A stretch of DNA of 5,846 bases from Lutibacter sp. (GCA_003516285.1 DPCK01000026.1:20856-26701), one strand, 5' to 3'. Positions 1-5,690 are shown, numbered from the stretch's first letter. The notes: generated by a model not told the origin, from the sequence alone. Made by a program: numbers and translations.

Positions 1-223
1 TTGGGAAATTGCCAACGCCATTTAACAGCCAATACAACTCAACTTCGGGAAACGCTTTTAAAATCTTCAATACAAATTCAAGGCTTGGTTTATTCCTTCC
101 GGATAGGATATGGGAAATGCTGGATCGCTGCACTTCAATTTTTTCAGCCAATAAAGCAGCAGATATTTCATAATAATCCATAAGGATATTAAGTCGTTTC
201 GCAAATTGCTCTATGTTTACCAT
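1..223 (-). CDS. XRE-family helix-turn-helix transcriptional regulator (5' part; runs off the left edge)
   Basis: This reads on the minus strand from an ATG at 223 and stays open for 74 codons to the window edge, so the C-terminus is missing. The protein begins MVNIEQFAKRL. It has the layout of an XRE/Cro-type DNA-binding domain: a first helix around residues 5-18, the turn-helix pair AALLAEKI (22-29) and QRSSISHILSGR (32-43), then NKPSLEFVLKIL (44-55). The segment FPEVELYWLLNGVG (58-71) is a tail often seen in Bacteroidetes members of this family. These are usually about 100-130 residues, so roughly a third or more lies outside. The gene is divergent from the M14 peptidase. Its start codon lies inside one TTTAC-N4-GTAAA palindrome and its likely -7 box lies in another, which suggests autoregulation (inference). 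The family and start are well supported; the ligand and targets are unknown. Confidence 0.85.
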   Translation of the reverse strand, partial: MVNIEQFAKRLNILMDYYEISAALLAEKIEVQRSSISHILSGRNKPSLEFVLKILKAFPEVELYWLLNGVGNFP

Positions 224-253
224 TGTAAATTATTGTTTAATTACAAATGTAAT
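216..253. promoter_or_regulatory. Paired palindromic operator-like sites at the XRE gene start
   Basis: Two dyads are seen. TTTAC-CATT-GTAAA at 216-229 covers the XRE start codon, and ATTAC-AAAT-GTAAT at 240-253 covers its -7 box. Their centres are 24 bp apart. The same type of element recurs at 440-451, 472-487 and 497-510. Short dyads of this size near the gene start are the usual binding sites of XRE/Cro repressors, so autorepression is the simplest reading (inference). Confidence 0.55.
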
Positions 254-275
254 CTTTTTAATATTGATTCGCAAA
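244..275 (-). promoter_or_regulatory. Bacteroidetes-type promoter for the XRE gene
   Basis: On the minus strand TACATTTG at 251-244 matches the Bacteroidetes -7 consensus TAnnTTTG. A TTTG at 275-272 lies 20 bp upstream, a suitable -33 position. Transcription would start near 240-237, giving a leader of about 15 nt before the ATG at 223. The -7 box is embedded in the palindrome at 240-253, so a protein bound there would block transcription. This is a consensus match only. Confidence 0.55.
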
Positions 276-439
276 TATAGTCATTAAATTACTTAAACAT
301 TATTTTATTTTTTATAAGTATAACTTTATGTTAAGTTACATATATTATTAAATTACAATTATATATATATTTAATATCAACTTTGACTATAGTGTTTATT
401 CAATAGGAGCAGAGATCACATTTTTAATTAAAAAACAGG

Positions 440-510
440 TTACAATTGTACATTATTCTATTTAAATTAACGTTTACAAATGTAAACAATCTATTATTTA
501 CATTTGTAAA
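440..510. promoter_or_regulatory. Operator-like dyads and possible promoter at the M14 gene start
   Basis: Three dyads precede the peptidase: TTAC-AATT-GTAC (440-451, imperfect), GTTTAC-AAAT-GTAAAC (472-487) and TTTAC-ATTT-GTAAA (497-510). The last abuts the ATG at 511. The centres of the last two are 24 bp apart, the same spacing as at the XRE end. The final dyad contains TACATTTG (499-506), a match to the Bacteroidetes -7 box, but no TTG is present at the expected -33 position. If that box is used, the mRNA would begin at or within a few bases of the start codon. Confidence 0.5.
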
Positions 511-1623
511 ATGAAATTAATAGACGTAAAAACCTTAGAACTTTTGTATCCGAAAAATTTTGAAAAAAATTTAAAAGGAAGAAGAATTTTGTTTGATGAT
601 ATAGAACCATTGGTTCAAAAGTTATCCTTAAAATTTAAAAAAGAAATTTTGGGCTATTCAGAAAATAACATTCCGATCTATAAAATTTCTGTTGGAACCG
701 GGAAAATCAAAATACTTGTCTGGTCTCAAATGCACGGAAATGAAAGTACGGGAACCAAAGTGTTATTCGATCTGTTTAATTTTTTTGAAAAAAACAACAC
801 TGAATTGTCTGAAATAATAACAGCCATCCTAACAAATTGCACTATTCAGTTCATACCATTGTTAAATCCAGATGGAGCCTTTAAGTTTACGAGGGAAAAT
901 GCTCATAATATTGATTTAAATAGAGACGCTGTTGCTCGAAAAGCAAAAGAAAGTAATTTGCTTCGTGAGGTTTTAGAGGCATTCAATCCGAAATTTTGTT
1001 TCAATTTGCACGACCAGCGTTCTATTTTTAATGTTGAAGGCACTGCAAATCCGGCAACTATTTCCTTTTTGGCGCCTTCAGAGGATGTTGAGCGTACCTT
1101 AACCGAAGGCCGTAAAGAAACAATGAGCGTTATTGTGGCAATGAATGAACTATTACATCAAGTTATTCCCAATCAGGTTGGTCGTTATACCGATGAGTTT
1201 TATCCAACAGCAACCGGTGATAATTTTCAGAAGTTGGGACATAACACAATATTGATAGAGGCGGGACATTATAGAGATGATTATGAAAGAGACATTACCC
1301 GTAAATATAATTTTTATGCGCTTTTACAAGGAATCTATTTTATTTCAGCAGCAAAAGATTATGCCAATTATAAGCCATACTACGAAATTCCCAATAATGA
1401 CACTAAGTTCTTAGATATTATATATAAGAACATTAAAATAACTGAAAATAACAGAAATCAAATCGTAGATATTGGTATTCAGTTAAAATTCAAAGTAATA
1501 ACTAATAAATTGGAGATGTTTAAATACATTGAAAAAGTTGGGGATTTGTCAGATTATTATTCGTATAACTATATAAGTGCAGAAAATTTAGATATAAAGG
1601 AATTAGAATTGTCAAATTCGTAA
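511..1623 (+). CDS. M14-family zinc carboxypeptidase, cytosolic
   Basis: This 370-residue protein belongs to the M14 metallocarboxypeptidase family, which removes C-terminal residues, or in some branches the ends of cell-wall peptides, using one zinc ion. The zinc ligands can be placed at H75 and E78 in MHGNES (74-79) and H167 in FNLHDQR (164-170). N137-R138 in DLNRD (135-139) matches the substrate-carboxylate-binding Asn-Arg pair. E250 in ILIEAGH (247-253) is the likely catalytic glutamate. NPDGAF (119-124) is another family landmark. There is no N-terminal signal peptide or membrane segment, so it should act in the cytoplasm, unlike secreted digestive carboxypeptidases. The C-terminal part (about 285-370) is outside the core and unassigned. 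The next in-frame ATG is far inside, so 511 is the only good start. The natural substrate is unknown; recycled murein peptides or other small peptides are possible. Confidence 0.88.
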   Translation: MKLIDVKTLELLYPKNFEKNLKGRRILFDDIEPLVQKLSLKFKKEILGYSENNIPIYKISVGTGKIKILVWSQMHGNESTGTKVLFDLFNFFEKNNTELSEIITAILTNCTIQFIPLLNPDGAFKFTRENAHNIDLNRDAVARKAKESNLLREVLEAFNPKFCFNLHDQRSIFNVEGTANPATISFLAPSEDVERTLTEGRKETMSVIVAMNELLHQVIPNQVGRYTDEFYPTATGDNFQKLGHNTILIEAGHYRDDYERDITRKYNFYALLQGIYFISAAKDYANYKPYYEIPNNDTKFLDIIYKNIKITENNRNQIVDIGIQLKFKVITNKLEMFKYIEKVGDLSDYYSYNYISAENLDIKELELSNS

Positions 1624-1661
1624 ATTTATTAGATGTTTATCGATTTTTTTTTAATAAATTT
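1622..1661. repeat. AT-only inverted repeat after the M14 gene, possible weak terminator
   Basis: A perfect 10-bp inverted repeat (1622-1631 with 1652-1661) starts in the stop codon of the peptidase gene and encloses a 20-nt loop with a T run. The stem has no G or C and the loop is long, so termination would be weak. The right arm overlaps a promoter-like element for the next gene. It may be a chance result of AT richness. Confidence 0.3.
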
Positions 1662-1662
1662 G
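1655..1662 (+). promoter_or_regulatory. -7 promoter element for the Lrp/AsnC gene
   Basis: TAAATTTG matches the Bacteroidetes -7 consensus TAnnTTTG and lies 35 bp ahead of the ATG, giving a leader of about 30 nt. The expected -33 TTG is not clearly present; the region around 1632-1638 reads GATGTTT. The gene may therefore be transcribed independently of the peptidase gene. Confidence 0.4.
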
Positions 1663-1697
1663 TACATTAGTTTTTTATCTTAAACAAAAGCAATAAT

Positions 1698-2177
1698 ATG
1701 AAAAAATTTATACTTGATGAAATCGATCATCAAATATTAGATATTCTTATCGAAAACGCTAGAACGCCGTTTACTGATATAGCAAAAAAATTGGTGGTTT
1801 CTGCAGGAACAATCCACGTGAGGGTTAAGAAAATGGAAGATGAGGGAATCATTAAAGGCTCAACCTTAACGCTTGATTATGAGAAAATGGGCTATTCGTT
1901 TATCTCGCACGTTGGTATTTATTTGGACAAAACATCAAAAACAAAGCAAGTAATAAGCGAATTAAAGAAAATTCCAAATATTACCATCGCTTATATAACT
2001 GCAGGAAAATACAATATTTTCTGTAAAATCAGAGCCAAAGACACCACGCACGCAAAAGAAATTATTTTTGAAATCGATGATATTGACGGCGTTTCAAGAA
2101 CAGAAACAATGATTTCTTTGGAAGAAAGCATTAACGACAAAACACGTTTAATGCATTCCATTTTTAGGGAAGTTTAA
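1698..2177 (+). CDS. Lrp/AsnC-family transcriptional regulator
   Basis: This 159-residue protein has the standard length and two-domain plan of the Lrp/AsnC family. The N-terminal winged helix-turn-helix begins LDEIDHQILDILIENART (6-23). Its HTH core is FTDIAKKLVVSAGTIHVRVKKM (25-46), followed by DEGIIKGSTLTLDYEKMGY (48-66). The C-terminal RAM effector-binding and oligomerisation domain spans about 67-140. It includes TAGKYNIF (101-108), which corresponds to the family's conserved glycine-rich effector-site turn, and the closing strand TETMISLEES (135-144). Members form dimers to octamers and often respond to amino acids such as leucine or asparagine. The ligand here cannot be read from sequence. 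It sits 74 bp after the peptidase gene and 101 bp before the E1 dehydrogenase, with a strong terminator on the downstream side, so it appears monocistronic. The neighbouring probable branched-chain 2-oxo acid dehydrogenase makes a branched-chain signal plausible. Confidence 0.93.
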   Translation: MKKFILDEIDHQILDILIENARTPFTDIAKKLVVSAGTIHVRVKKMEDEGIIKGSTLTLDYEKMGYSFISHVGIYLDKTSKTKQVISELKKIPNITIAYITAGKYNIFCKIRAKDTTHAKEIIFEIDDIDGVSRTETMISLEESINDKTRLMHSIFREV

Positions 2178-2193
2178 TTGAAATTATATAGCT

Positions 2194-2230
2194 AAAAATA
2201 CCTTATTATTCTTTATAATAAGGTATTTTT
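2194..2230. terminator. Rho-independent terminator, probably bidirectional
   Basis: A perfect 16-bp stem (2194-2209 with 2215-2230) closes a 5-nt loop (TCTTT). It has an A run on the left flank side and a T run in the right arm leading into GTTTT. It starts 16 bp after the Lrp/AsnC stop codon. The symmetry would let it also stop minus-strand transcription. It isolates the regulator from the dehydrogenase gene. Confidence 0.88.
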
Positions 2231-2256
2231 GTTTTCTGGCATTATTAGTATCTTTG
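2228..2256 (+). promoter_or_regulatory. Promoter for the E1 dehydrogenase gene
   Basis: TATCTTTG (2249-2256) fits the Bacteroidetes -7 consensus TAnnTTTG. TTTG at 2228-2231, at the end of the terminator, lies 17 bp upstream as a -33 candidate. Transcription would start around 2260, about 20 nt before the ATG at 2279. No obvious palindromic operator is visible between promoter and gene. Confidence 0.5.
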
Positions 2257-2278
2257 GTATCATTATTCATTTTTTTAA

Positions 2279-4282
2279 ATGGGCACAATTAGCAATACAA
2301 TTGGTAAAATGGTTTACAACCGCGAAAATTACACTGACAAAGAATTAATTGATTTATATAAATTCCTTCTAAAACCTCGATTGATAGAAGAGAAAATGTT
2401 AATTCTGTTACGGCAGGGAAAAATTTCCAAATGGTTTTCGGGTATCGGACAAGAAGCTATTTCTGTTGGCATCACCAACGCTTTGAATTTTGATGAGTAT
2501 ATTTTACCGATGCACAGAAATTTAGGGGTGTTTACTTCAAGAAATATTCCATTATACAGATTGTTTTCCCAATGGCAGGGCAAAAAAAGCGGATTTTCCA
2601 AAGGAAGGGAACGCTCTTTTCATTTTGGAACACAGGAATATAAAATAGTGGGAATGATTTCGCATTTAGGTCCGCAATTCGGTATTGCAAATGGGATTGC
2701 ATTGGGCGATTTACTTAAAAATGAGCCCAAAGTGACCGCAGTTTTTTCCGGTGAAGGGGGAACCAGCGAAGGTGATTTTCACGAAGCTTTAAACGTTGCT
2801 TCCGTATGGAATTTGCCGGTGCTTTTTTGTATTGAAAATAATGGATACGGACTTTCAACACCTGTAAGTCAGCAATTTAAATGCGAAAATATTGCGGATA
2901 AAGGAATTGGCTACGGAATGGAAAGTTATATTATAGACGGTAACAATATTTTGGAAGTTCATTCAACAGTAAGTGAAATTGCAAAAAGTTTACGCATCAA
3001 TCCTCGTCCGGTGTTGCTCGAATTTAAAACGTTCAGGATGCGCGGGCACGAAGAGGCGAGTGGTATGAAGTATATTCCGCAGGAATTGATCAATACTTGG
3101 GCAGAAAAGGATCCAGTTAAAAATTATCAGGCATTTTTGAAAGCGGAAAACATACTATCCAATAAAATGGAATCCTTAATTAAAGAGGAAATTATTGATG
3201 AAATCAATGAGCATTTAAAAACAGCTTTTGCTGAAGAAGAAATCTCTTCAACCATTGAAAATGAATTGGCTGATGTGTACAAACACCAAAATTATAAAGA
3301 AATAAAACCTTCAACAAACATTTTAAATATTCGATTTATAGATGCTGTATCACAAGGATTAAGACAAAGTATGGAACGCTTTGAAAAATTGGTGGTGATG
3401 GGACAGGATATTGCAGAATATGGCGGCGCTTTTAAAATTACCGAAGGATTTTTAGAACAATTTGGTGCATCCAGAATTCGGAATACACCTATTTGTGAAT
3501 CGACTATTATTGAAGCGGCTTACGGACTTTCCATCAACGGATATAAATCGGTTGTGGAATTGCAATTTTCCGATTTTGTGACATCGGGATTTAATCCGGT
3601 CATTAATTTGCTGGCAAAATCATTTTATCGCTGGAATCAGAATGCCGATGTTGTTTTGCGAATGCCTTGTGGCGCAGGTGTTGGAGCAGGACCATTTCAC
3701 AGCCAAACCAACGAAGCCTGGTTTACAAAAACTCCGGGACTAAAAGTGGTTTATCCGGCATTTCCTTATGATGCAAAAGGTTTGCTGGCAACTTCCATTG
3801 AAGATGAAAATCCAGTCTTATTTTTTGAACATAAAGCATTGTATAGATCTGTTTATCAAGATGTTCCGACTGAATATTACACCATTCCATTTGGAAAAGC
3901 ATCTTTGTTGCACGAGGGAAATAACTTGAGCATCATCACTTATGGCGCTGGCGTTCATTGGGCCTTAAATGAAGTTAAAGCACACCAAATTTCAGCTGAT
4001 ATTATCGATTTAAGAACGCTGCAACCCATAGATACTGAAGCCATTTATACATCGGTAAAAAAAACCGGTAAAGTTTTAATTTTGCAGGAAGACACTTTAT
4101 TTGGGGGATTTGCTTCAGATTTATCGGCATTAATCACAGAAAACTGCTTCAACTATTTGGATGCACCCGTAAAACGCTTGGGCAGTTTAGAAACGCCAAT
4201 TCCATTTGCCAAAAACTTGGAAGAAATGTATTTGCCAAAAAATCGATTGTATGACAGCATTGTTGCATTGTTAAATTACTGA
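2279..4282 (+). CDS. Fused 2-oxo acid dehydrogenase E1 alpha-beta subunit (probably branched-chain)
   Basis: This 667-residue protein joins the alpha and beta subunits of a thiamine-diphosphate E1, which decarboxylates a 2-oxo acid and passes the acyl group to the lipoyl group of E2. The alpha half (about 20-330) has KWFSGIGQEAISVG (51-64), the thiamine/Mg motif starting GEGGTSEGDFHEALN (158-172) and closing at ENNGYGLSTP (186-195), and the phosphorylation-loop-like RMRGHEEASG (253-262). The beta half (about 347-667) has MGQDIAEYGGAF (374-385), the cofactor-activating glutamate E407 in PICESTI, and the active-site histidine H474 in GPFHSQTNEAWF. It ends with the transketolase C-terminal domain (about 535-660), including QEDTLFGGF (603-611). 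Both active-site halves look intact. Fused E1 of this kind is common in Bacteroidetes and usually annotated as branched-chain; pyruvate cannot be excluded. E2 and E3 are not nearby. Homologues tend to begin close to the Asn-Tyr-Thr-Asp region, so an ATG at 2309 (Met11) is an alternative start. Confidence 0.92.
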   Translation: MGTISNTIGKMVYNRENYTDKELIDLYKFLLKPRLIEEKMLILLRQGKISKWFSGIGQEAISVGITNALNFDEYILPMHRNLGVFTSRNIPLYRLFSQWQGKKSGFSKGRERSFHFGTQEYKIVGMISHLGPQFGIANGIALGDLLKNEPKVTAVFSGEGGTSEGDFHEALNVASVWNLPVLFCIENNGYGLSTPVSQQFKCENIADKGIGYGMESYIIDGNNILEVHSTVSEIAKSLRINPRPVLLEFKTFRMRGHEEASGMKYIPQELINTWAEKDPVKNYQAFLKAENILSNKMESLIKEEIIDEINEHLKTAFAEEEISSTIENELADVYKHQNYKEIKPSTNILNIRFIDAVSQGLRQSMERFEKLVVMGQDIAEYGGAFKITEGFLEQFGASRIRNTPICESTIIEAAYGLSINGYKSVVELQFSDFVTSGFNPVINLLAKSFYRWNQNADVVLRMPCGAGVGAGPFHSQTNEAWFTKTPGLKVVYPAFPYDAKGLLATSIEDENPVLFFEHKALYRSVYQDVPTEYYTIPFGKASLLHEGNNLSIITYGAGVHWALNEVKAHQISADIIDLRTLQPIDTEAIYTSVKKTGKVLILQEDTLFGGFASDLSALITENCFNYLDAPVKRLGSLETPIPFAKNLEEMYLPKNRLYDSIVALLNY

Positions 4283-4350
4283 TTTTAAATCATCAAATTT
4301 GATTTTCGTCATATTACAAATAATGATTATTTCCTTAATTTAGTGACATA

Positions 4351-4376
4351 TATCCTTTATCTAATTTCAAAGGATA
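4351..4376. repeat. 8-bp inverted repeat downstream of the E1 gene
   Basis: TATCCTTT (4351-4358) and AAAGGATA (4369-4376) form a perfect 8-bp stem with a 10-nt loop. No T run follows directly; a TTTTTT run appears only near 4393. It could be a poor terminator or RNA 3'-end hairpin for the dehydrogenase mRNA. A weaker AAATCA/TGATTT stem lies at 4287-4305, next to the stop codon. Confidence 0.3.
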
Positions 4377-4463
4377 AACCAATATTGTGTTAATTTTTTA
4401 CTGATTTTTAGTATCTTAACTTAAAATAACAGACTTCTTTTTAGCGGTAAAAATTTATTTAAA

Positions 4464-4503
4464 AAATGATAACTATCATTTACATAAATGACGAGTATCA
4501 TTG
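4464..4503. promoter_or_regulatory. Tandem palindromic operator-like sites upstream of hsp20
   Basis: AAATGATA-AC-TATCATTT (4464-4481) is a perfect 8-bp dyad with a 2-nt centre. A second copy, AAATGACG-AG-TATCATTG (4486-4503), matches it at most positions but has a degenerate left half. The centres are 22 bp apart, close to two helical turns, so two dimers could bind the same DNA face. A further half-site, AAATGATA, lies at 4549-4556 just before the start codon. The right end of the second copy overlaps the -33 candidate. The regulator is unknown. Confidence 0.5.
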
Positions 4504-4531
4504 TACGAATAATATTTTCCGTATAAATTGG
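4501..4531 (+). promoter_or_regulatory. Possible promoter of hsp20
   Basis: TTG at 4501-4503 and TAAATTGG at 4524-4531 are separated by 20 bp and resemble the Bacteroidetes -33/-7 pair, although the -7 box differs from TAnnTTTG by one base. Transcription would start near 4538, about 24 nt before the ATG at 4562. An alternative sigma factor is also possible for a stress gene. Confidence 0.35.
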
Positions 4532-4561
4532 CTCATTATTAACCAATAAAATGATATAATT

Positions 4562-5008
4562 ATGCCATTAGTACAATTTAACCGTCGTCTTCCTATATTG
4601 GACAGGATGTTTCCTGAATTCTCAGACCTTACTGAAAATATGATGAATGAAGATTTGTTGCAAAGAGAAAATTGGATGCCATCGATTAATGTAAAGGAGC
4701 ACAAAAATGATTTTGAAATAGAAGTAGCAGCACCGGGATTTTCAAAAAAAGATTTTGAAGTTTCTATTTCTGAGGATGTTTTAACAATATCTGCTGAAAG
4801 TAAGCAAGAAAAAGAAGAAAAAGAGGAAAATTATTCCAGAAGAGAATTTTTCCATAATTCTTTTACAAGAACTTTTACTTTACCAAAAAGCGTGGATCTA
4901 AAAAAGAAAATTAAAGCCAACTACGAAAACGGAATATTGGCAATTCATTTGGAAAAAATGGAAGCAGCAAAAAGTATTGAAAAGAAAAAAATGATTGAAA
5001 TCAGTTAA
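4562..5008 (+). CDS. Small heat-shock protein, Hsp20/alpha-crystallin family
   Basis: This 148-residue protein is an ATP-independent holdase chaperone that should form cytoplasmic oligomers and bind unfolding proteins. The length is typical. The variable N-terminal arm (1-38) contains LPILDRMFPEF (10-20). The alpha-crystallin domain runs from about 39 to 132, beginning WMPSINVKEHKNDFEIEVAAPGF (38-60). Its signature is AxxxNGxL at A119 to L126 (A119, N123, G124, L126), and FTRTFTLP (101-108) is the conserved strand before it. The C-terminal tail ends in the I-x-I motif IEI (145-147), which docks onto neighbouring dimers. Residues 81-90 form a lysine/glutamate-rich loop. Two dyad elements upstream point to specific regulation. 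A hairpin 10 bp after the stop separates it from the downstream helical-protein gene, with which it may be partly co-transcribed. Confidence 0.95.
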   Translation: MPLVQFNRRLPILDRMFPEFSDLTENMMNEDLLQRENWMPSINVKEHKNDFEIEVAAPGFSKKDFEVSISEDVLTISAESKQEKEEKEENYSRREFFHNSFTRTFTLPKSVDLKKKIKANYENGILAIHLEKMEAAKSIEKKKMIEIS

Positions 5009-5018
5009 TTTTTTTACT

Positions 5019-5050
5019 TATTCGGGAAGTTAACCCTTCCCGAATATTTT
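5019..5050 (+). terminator. Hairpin terminator or attenuator after hsp20
   Basis: An 11-bp stem (5019-5029 with 5036-5046) with a CGGGAAG/CTTCCCG core closes a 6-nt loop (TTAACC) and is followed by TTTTAATCT. It is unusually G/C-rich for this DNA. The U tract is short, so read-through into the gene starting at 5069 is plausible, since that gene shows no promoter of its own. Confidence 0.7.
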
Positions 5051-5068
5051 AATCTAAATAATATTAAA

Positions 5069-5521
5069 ATGGATAAAAATCAATTAACCGAAAAGGAAAA
5101 AAAAGGAGATTTTGAGATCAGTGTTGAACGATTACACACAAAAGCCCAACAATGGATTTCAGAAATTGAATTCATTAAAATTGAACAAAATTTTCTAAAG
5201 GAATTGCTAACTGATCATATAATAGGATTGTGTAAAACCCATAATTATGACCAAGCTAAGATGTTATTGAACGGTATTGAAAACGAAGCAAAATTGGGCA
5301 ATAAATTAATAGAATTTATTAAGGAACATAAAATTAATTTGGCTTTGCTTTTAGAAAACATTCAATTAAAAAAAGAAACTAAATTTAGAGAAAATCACAA
5401 ACTGCTAAAAGTGGAAGTTAAAAACTACATTGAAAACTTTAAATATATTAAAGAGCAAGTTTATGAATTGGTGTTGTTAATTATGAGAAACGAAAAAGAA
5501 ATAAAATTGCTTTCAAAATAA
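5069..5521 (+). CDS. Hypothetical charged all-helical protein downstream of hsp20
   Basis: This 150-residue protein is of unknown function. It is rich in Lys, Glu, Leu and Ile, with no glycine-rich or catalytic motif, no signal peptide and no membrane span. Heptad-like hydrophobic spacing suggests a bundle of long helices: about 17-58 (containing AQQWISEIEFIKIEQNF, 26-42), 60-85 (AKMLLNGIENEAKLGNKL, 63-80), 88-118 and 119-148 (FKYIKEQVYELVLLIM, 124-139). It has a single cysteine, C55. I do not recognise a named family, though the sequence looks like a conserved flavobacterial protein rather than a spurious frame: codon use and length are gene-like and the opposite strand offers nothing better. 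It starts 60 bp after the hsp20 stop, beyond the hairpin, with no TAnnTTTG box in the gap. It is therefore probably expressed with hsp20 and might have a stress-related role (inference). Confidence 0.75.
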   Translation: MDKNQLTEKEKKGDFEISVERLHTKAQQWISEIEFIKIEQNFLKELLTDHIIGLCKTHNYDQAKMLLNGIENEAKLGNKLIEFIKEHKINLALLLENIQLKKETKFRENHKLLKVEVKNYIENFKYIKEQVYELVLLIMRNEKEIKLLSK

Positions 5522-5615
5522 GTAAACAACCATTTAAATGCTAAACAAACCGTTTTTATTTTTTATTTATTTGAAATTTTTTGCACAGAATTAAAAACAA
5601 ATCACTTTGTAATAT

Positions 5616-5660
5616 ATTGTGGGCGTGACAATTATAGATTGTGAAGCGTGATTAATTTAT
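5616..5660. repeat. Imperfect 22-23 bp tandem repeat
   Basis: Copy one (5616-5637) begins ATTGTGGGCGTGACAATTA and copy two (5638-5660) begins ATTGTGAAGCGTGATTAATTT. They align with one single-base indel over the ATTGTG and GCGTGA blocks. The GC-richer GCGTGA cores stand out from the surrounding AT-rich spacer. The function is unknown; it could be a protein-binding site or a slippage product. Confidence 0.45.
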
Positions 5661-5690
5661 TAAAACACATTTATATTAATCGTAATTTAT

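Larger units (their letters stand above)
224..510. other. Divergent intergenic region between the XRE and M14 genes
   Basis: This is 287 bp of strongly AT-rich DNA without a plausible gene in any frame. It holds the XRE promoter and four and a half of the five TTAC-N4-GTAA dyads, which cluster at both ends. The middle (about 280-430) is nearly featureless A/T with an (AT)5 run around 361-370. A single 10-bp palindrome, TACAATTGTA, lies at 441-450. Confidence 0.7.

Noticed and set aside
1..183. Open plus-strand frame of 60 codons at the left edge
   Set aside because: It lies antisense to a clear XRE helix-turn-helix reading on the minus strand, and its own translation has no family character.
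361..370. (AT)5 run as a microsatellite or phase-variation tract
   Set aside because: It is short, more than 130 bp from either start codon and expected in DNA of this composition.
216..510. CRISPR-like or iteron array made from the repeated TTAC-N4-GTAA elements
   Set aside because: The elements are short dyads clustered at two gene starts with a wide gap between, with no regular spacers, and no replication or cas gene is present.
2329..2601. 90-codon minus-strand frame
   Set aside because: It is entirely antisense to the strongly conserved alpha half of the E1 dehydrogenase and has no promoter or family features.
4464..4481. Fur or PerR box upstream of hsp20
   Set aside because: The TGATA/TATCA core resembles a Fur box, but the 8-2-8 layout does not fit the usual 7-1-7 dyad and no iron-related gene is nearby.
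4498..4704. 68-codon minus-strand frame
   Set aside because: It overlaps the hsp20 promoter and N-terminus; the composition is shadow-like and the plus-strand Hsp20 is certain.
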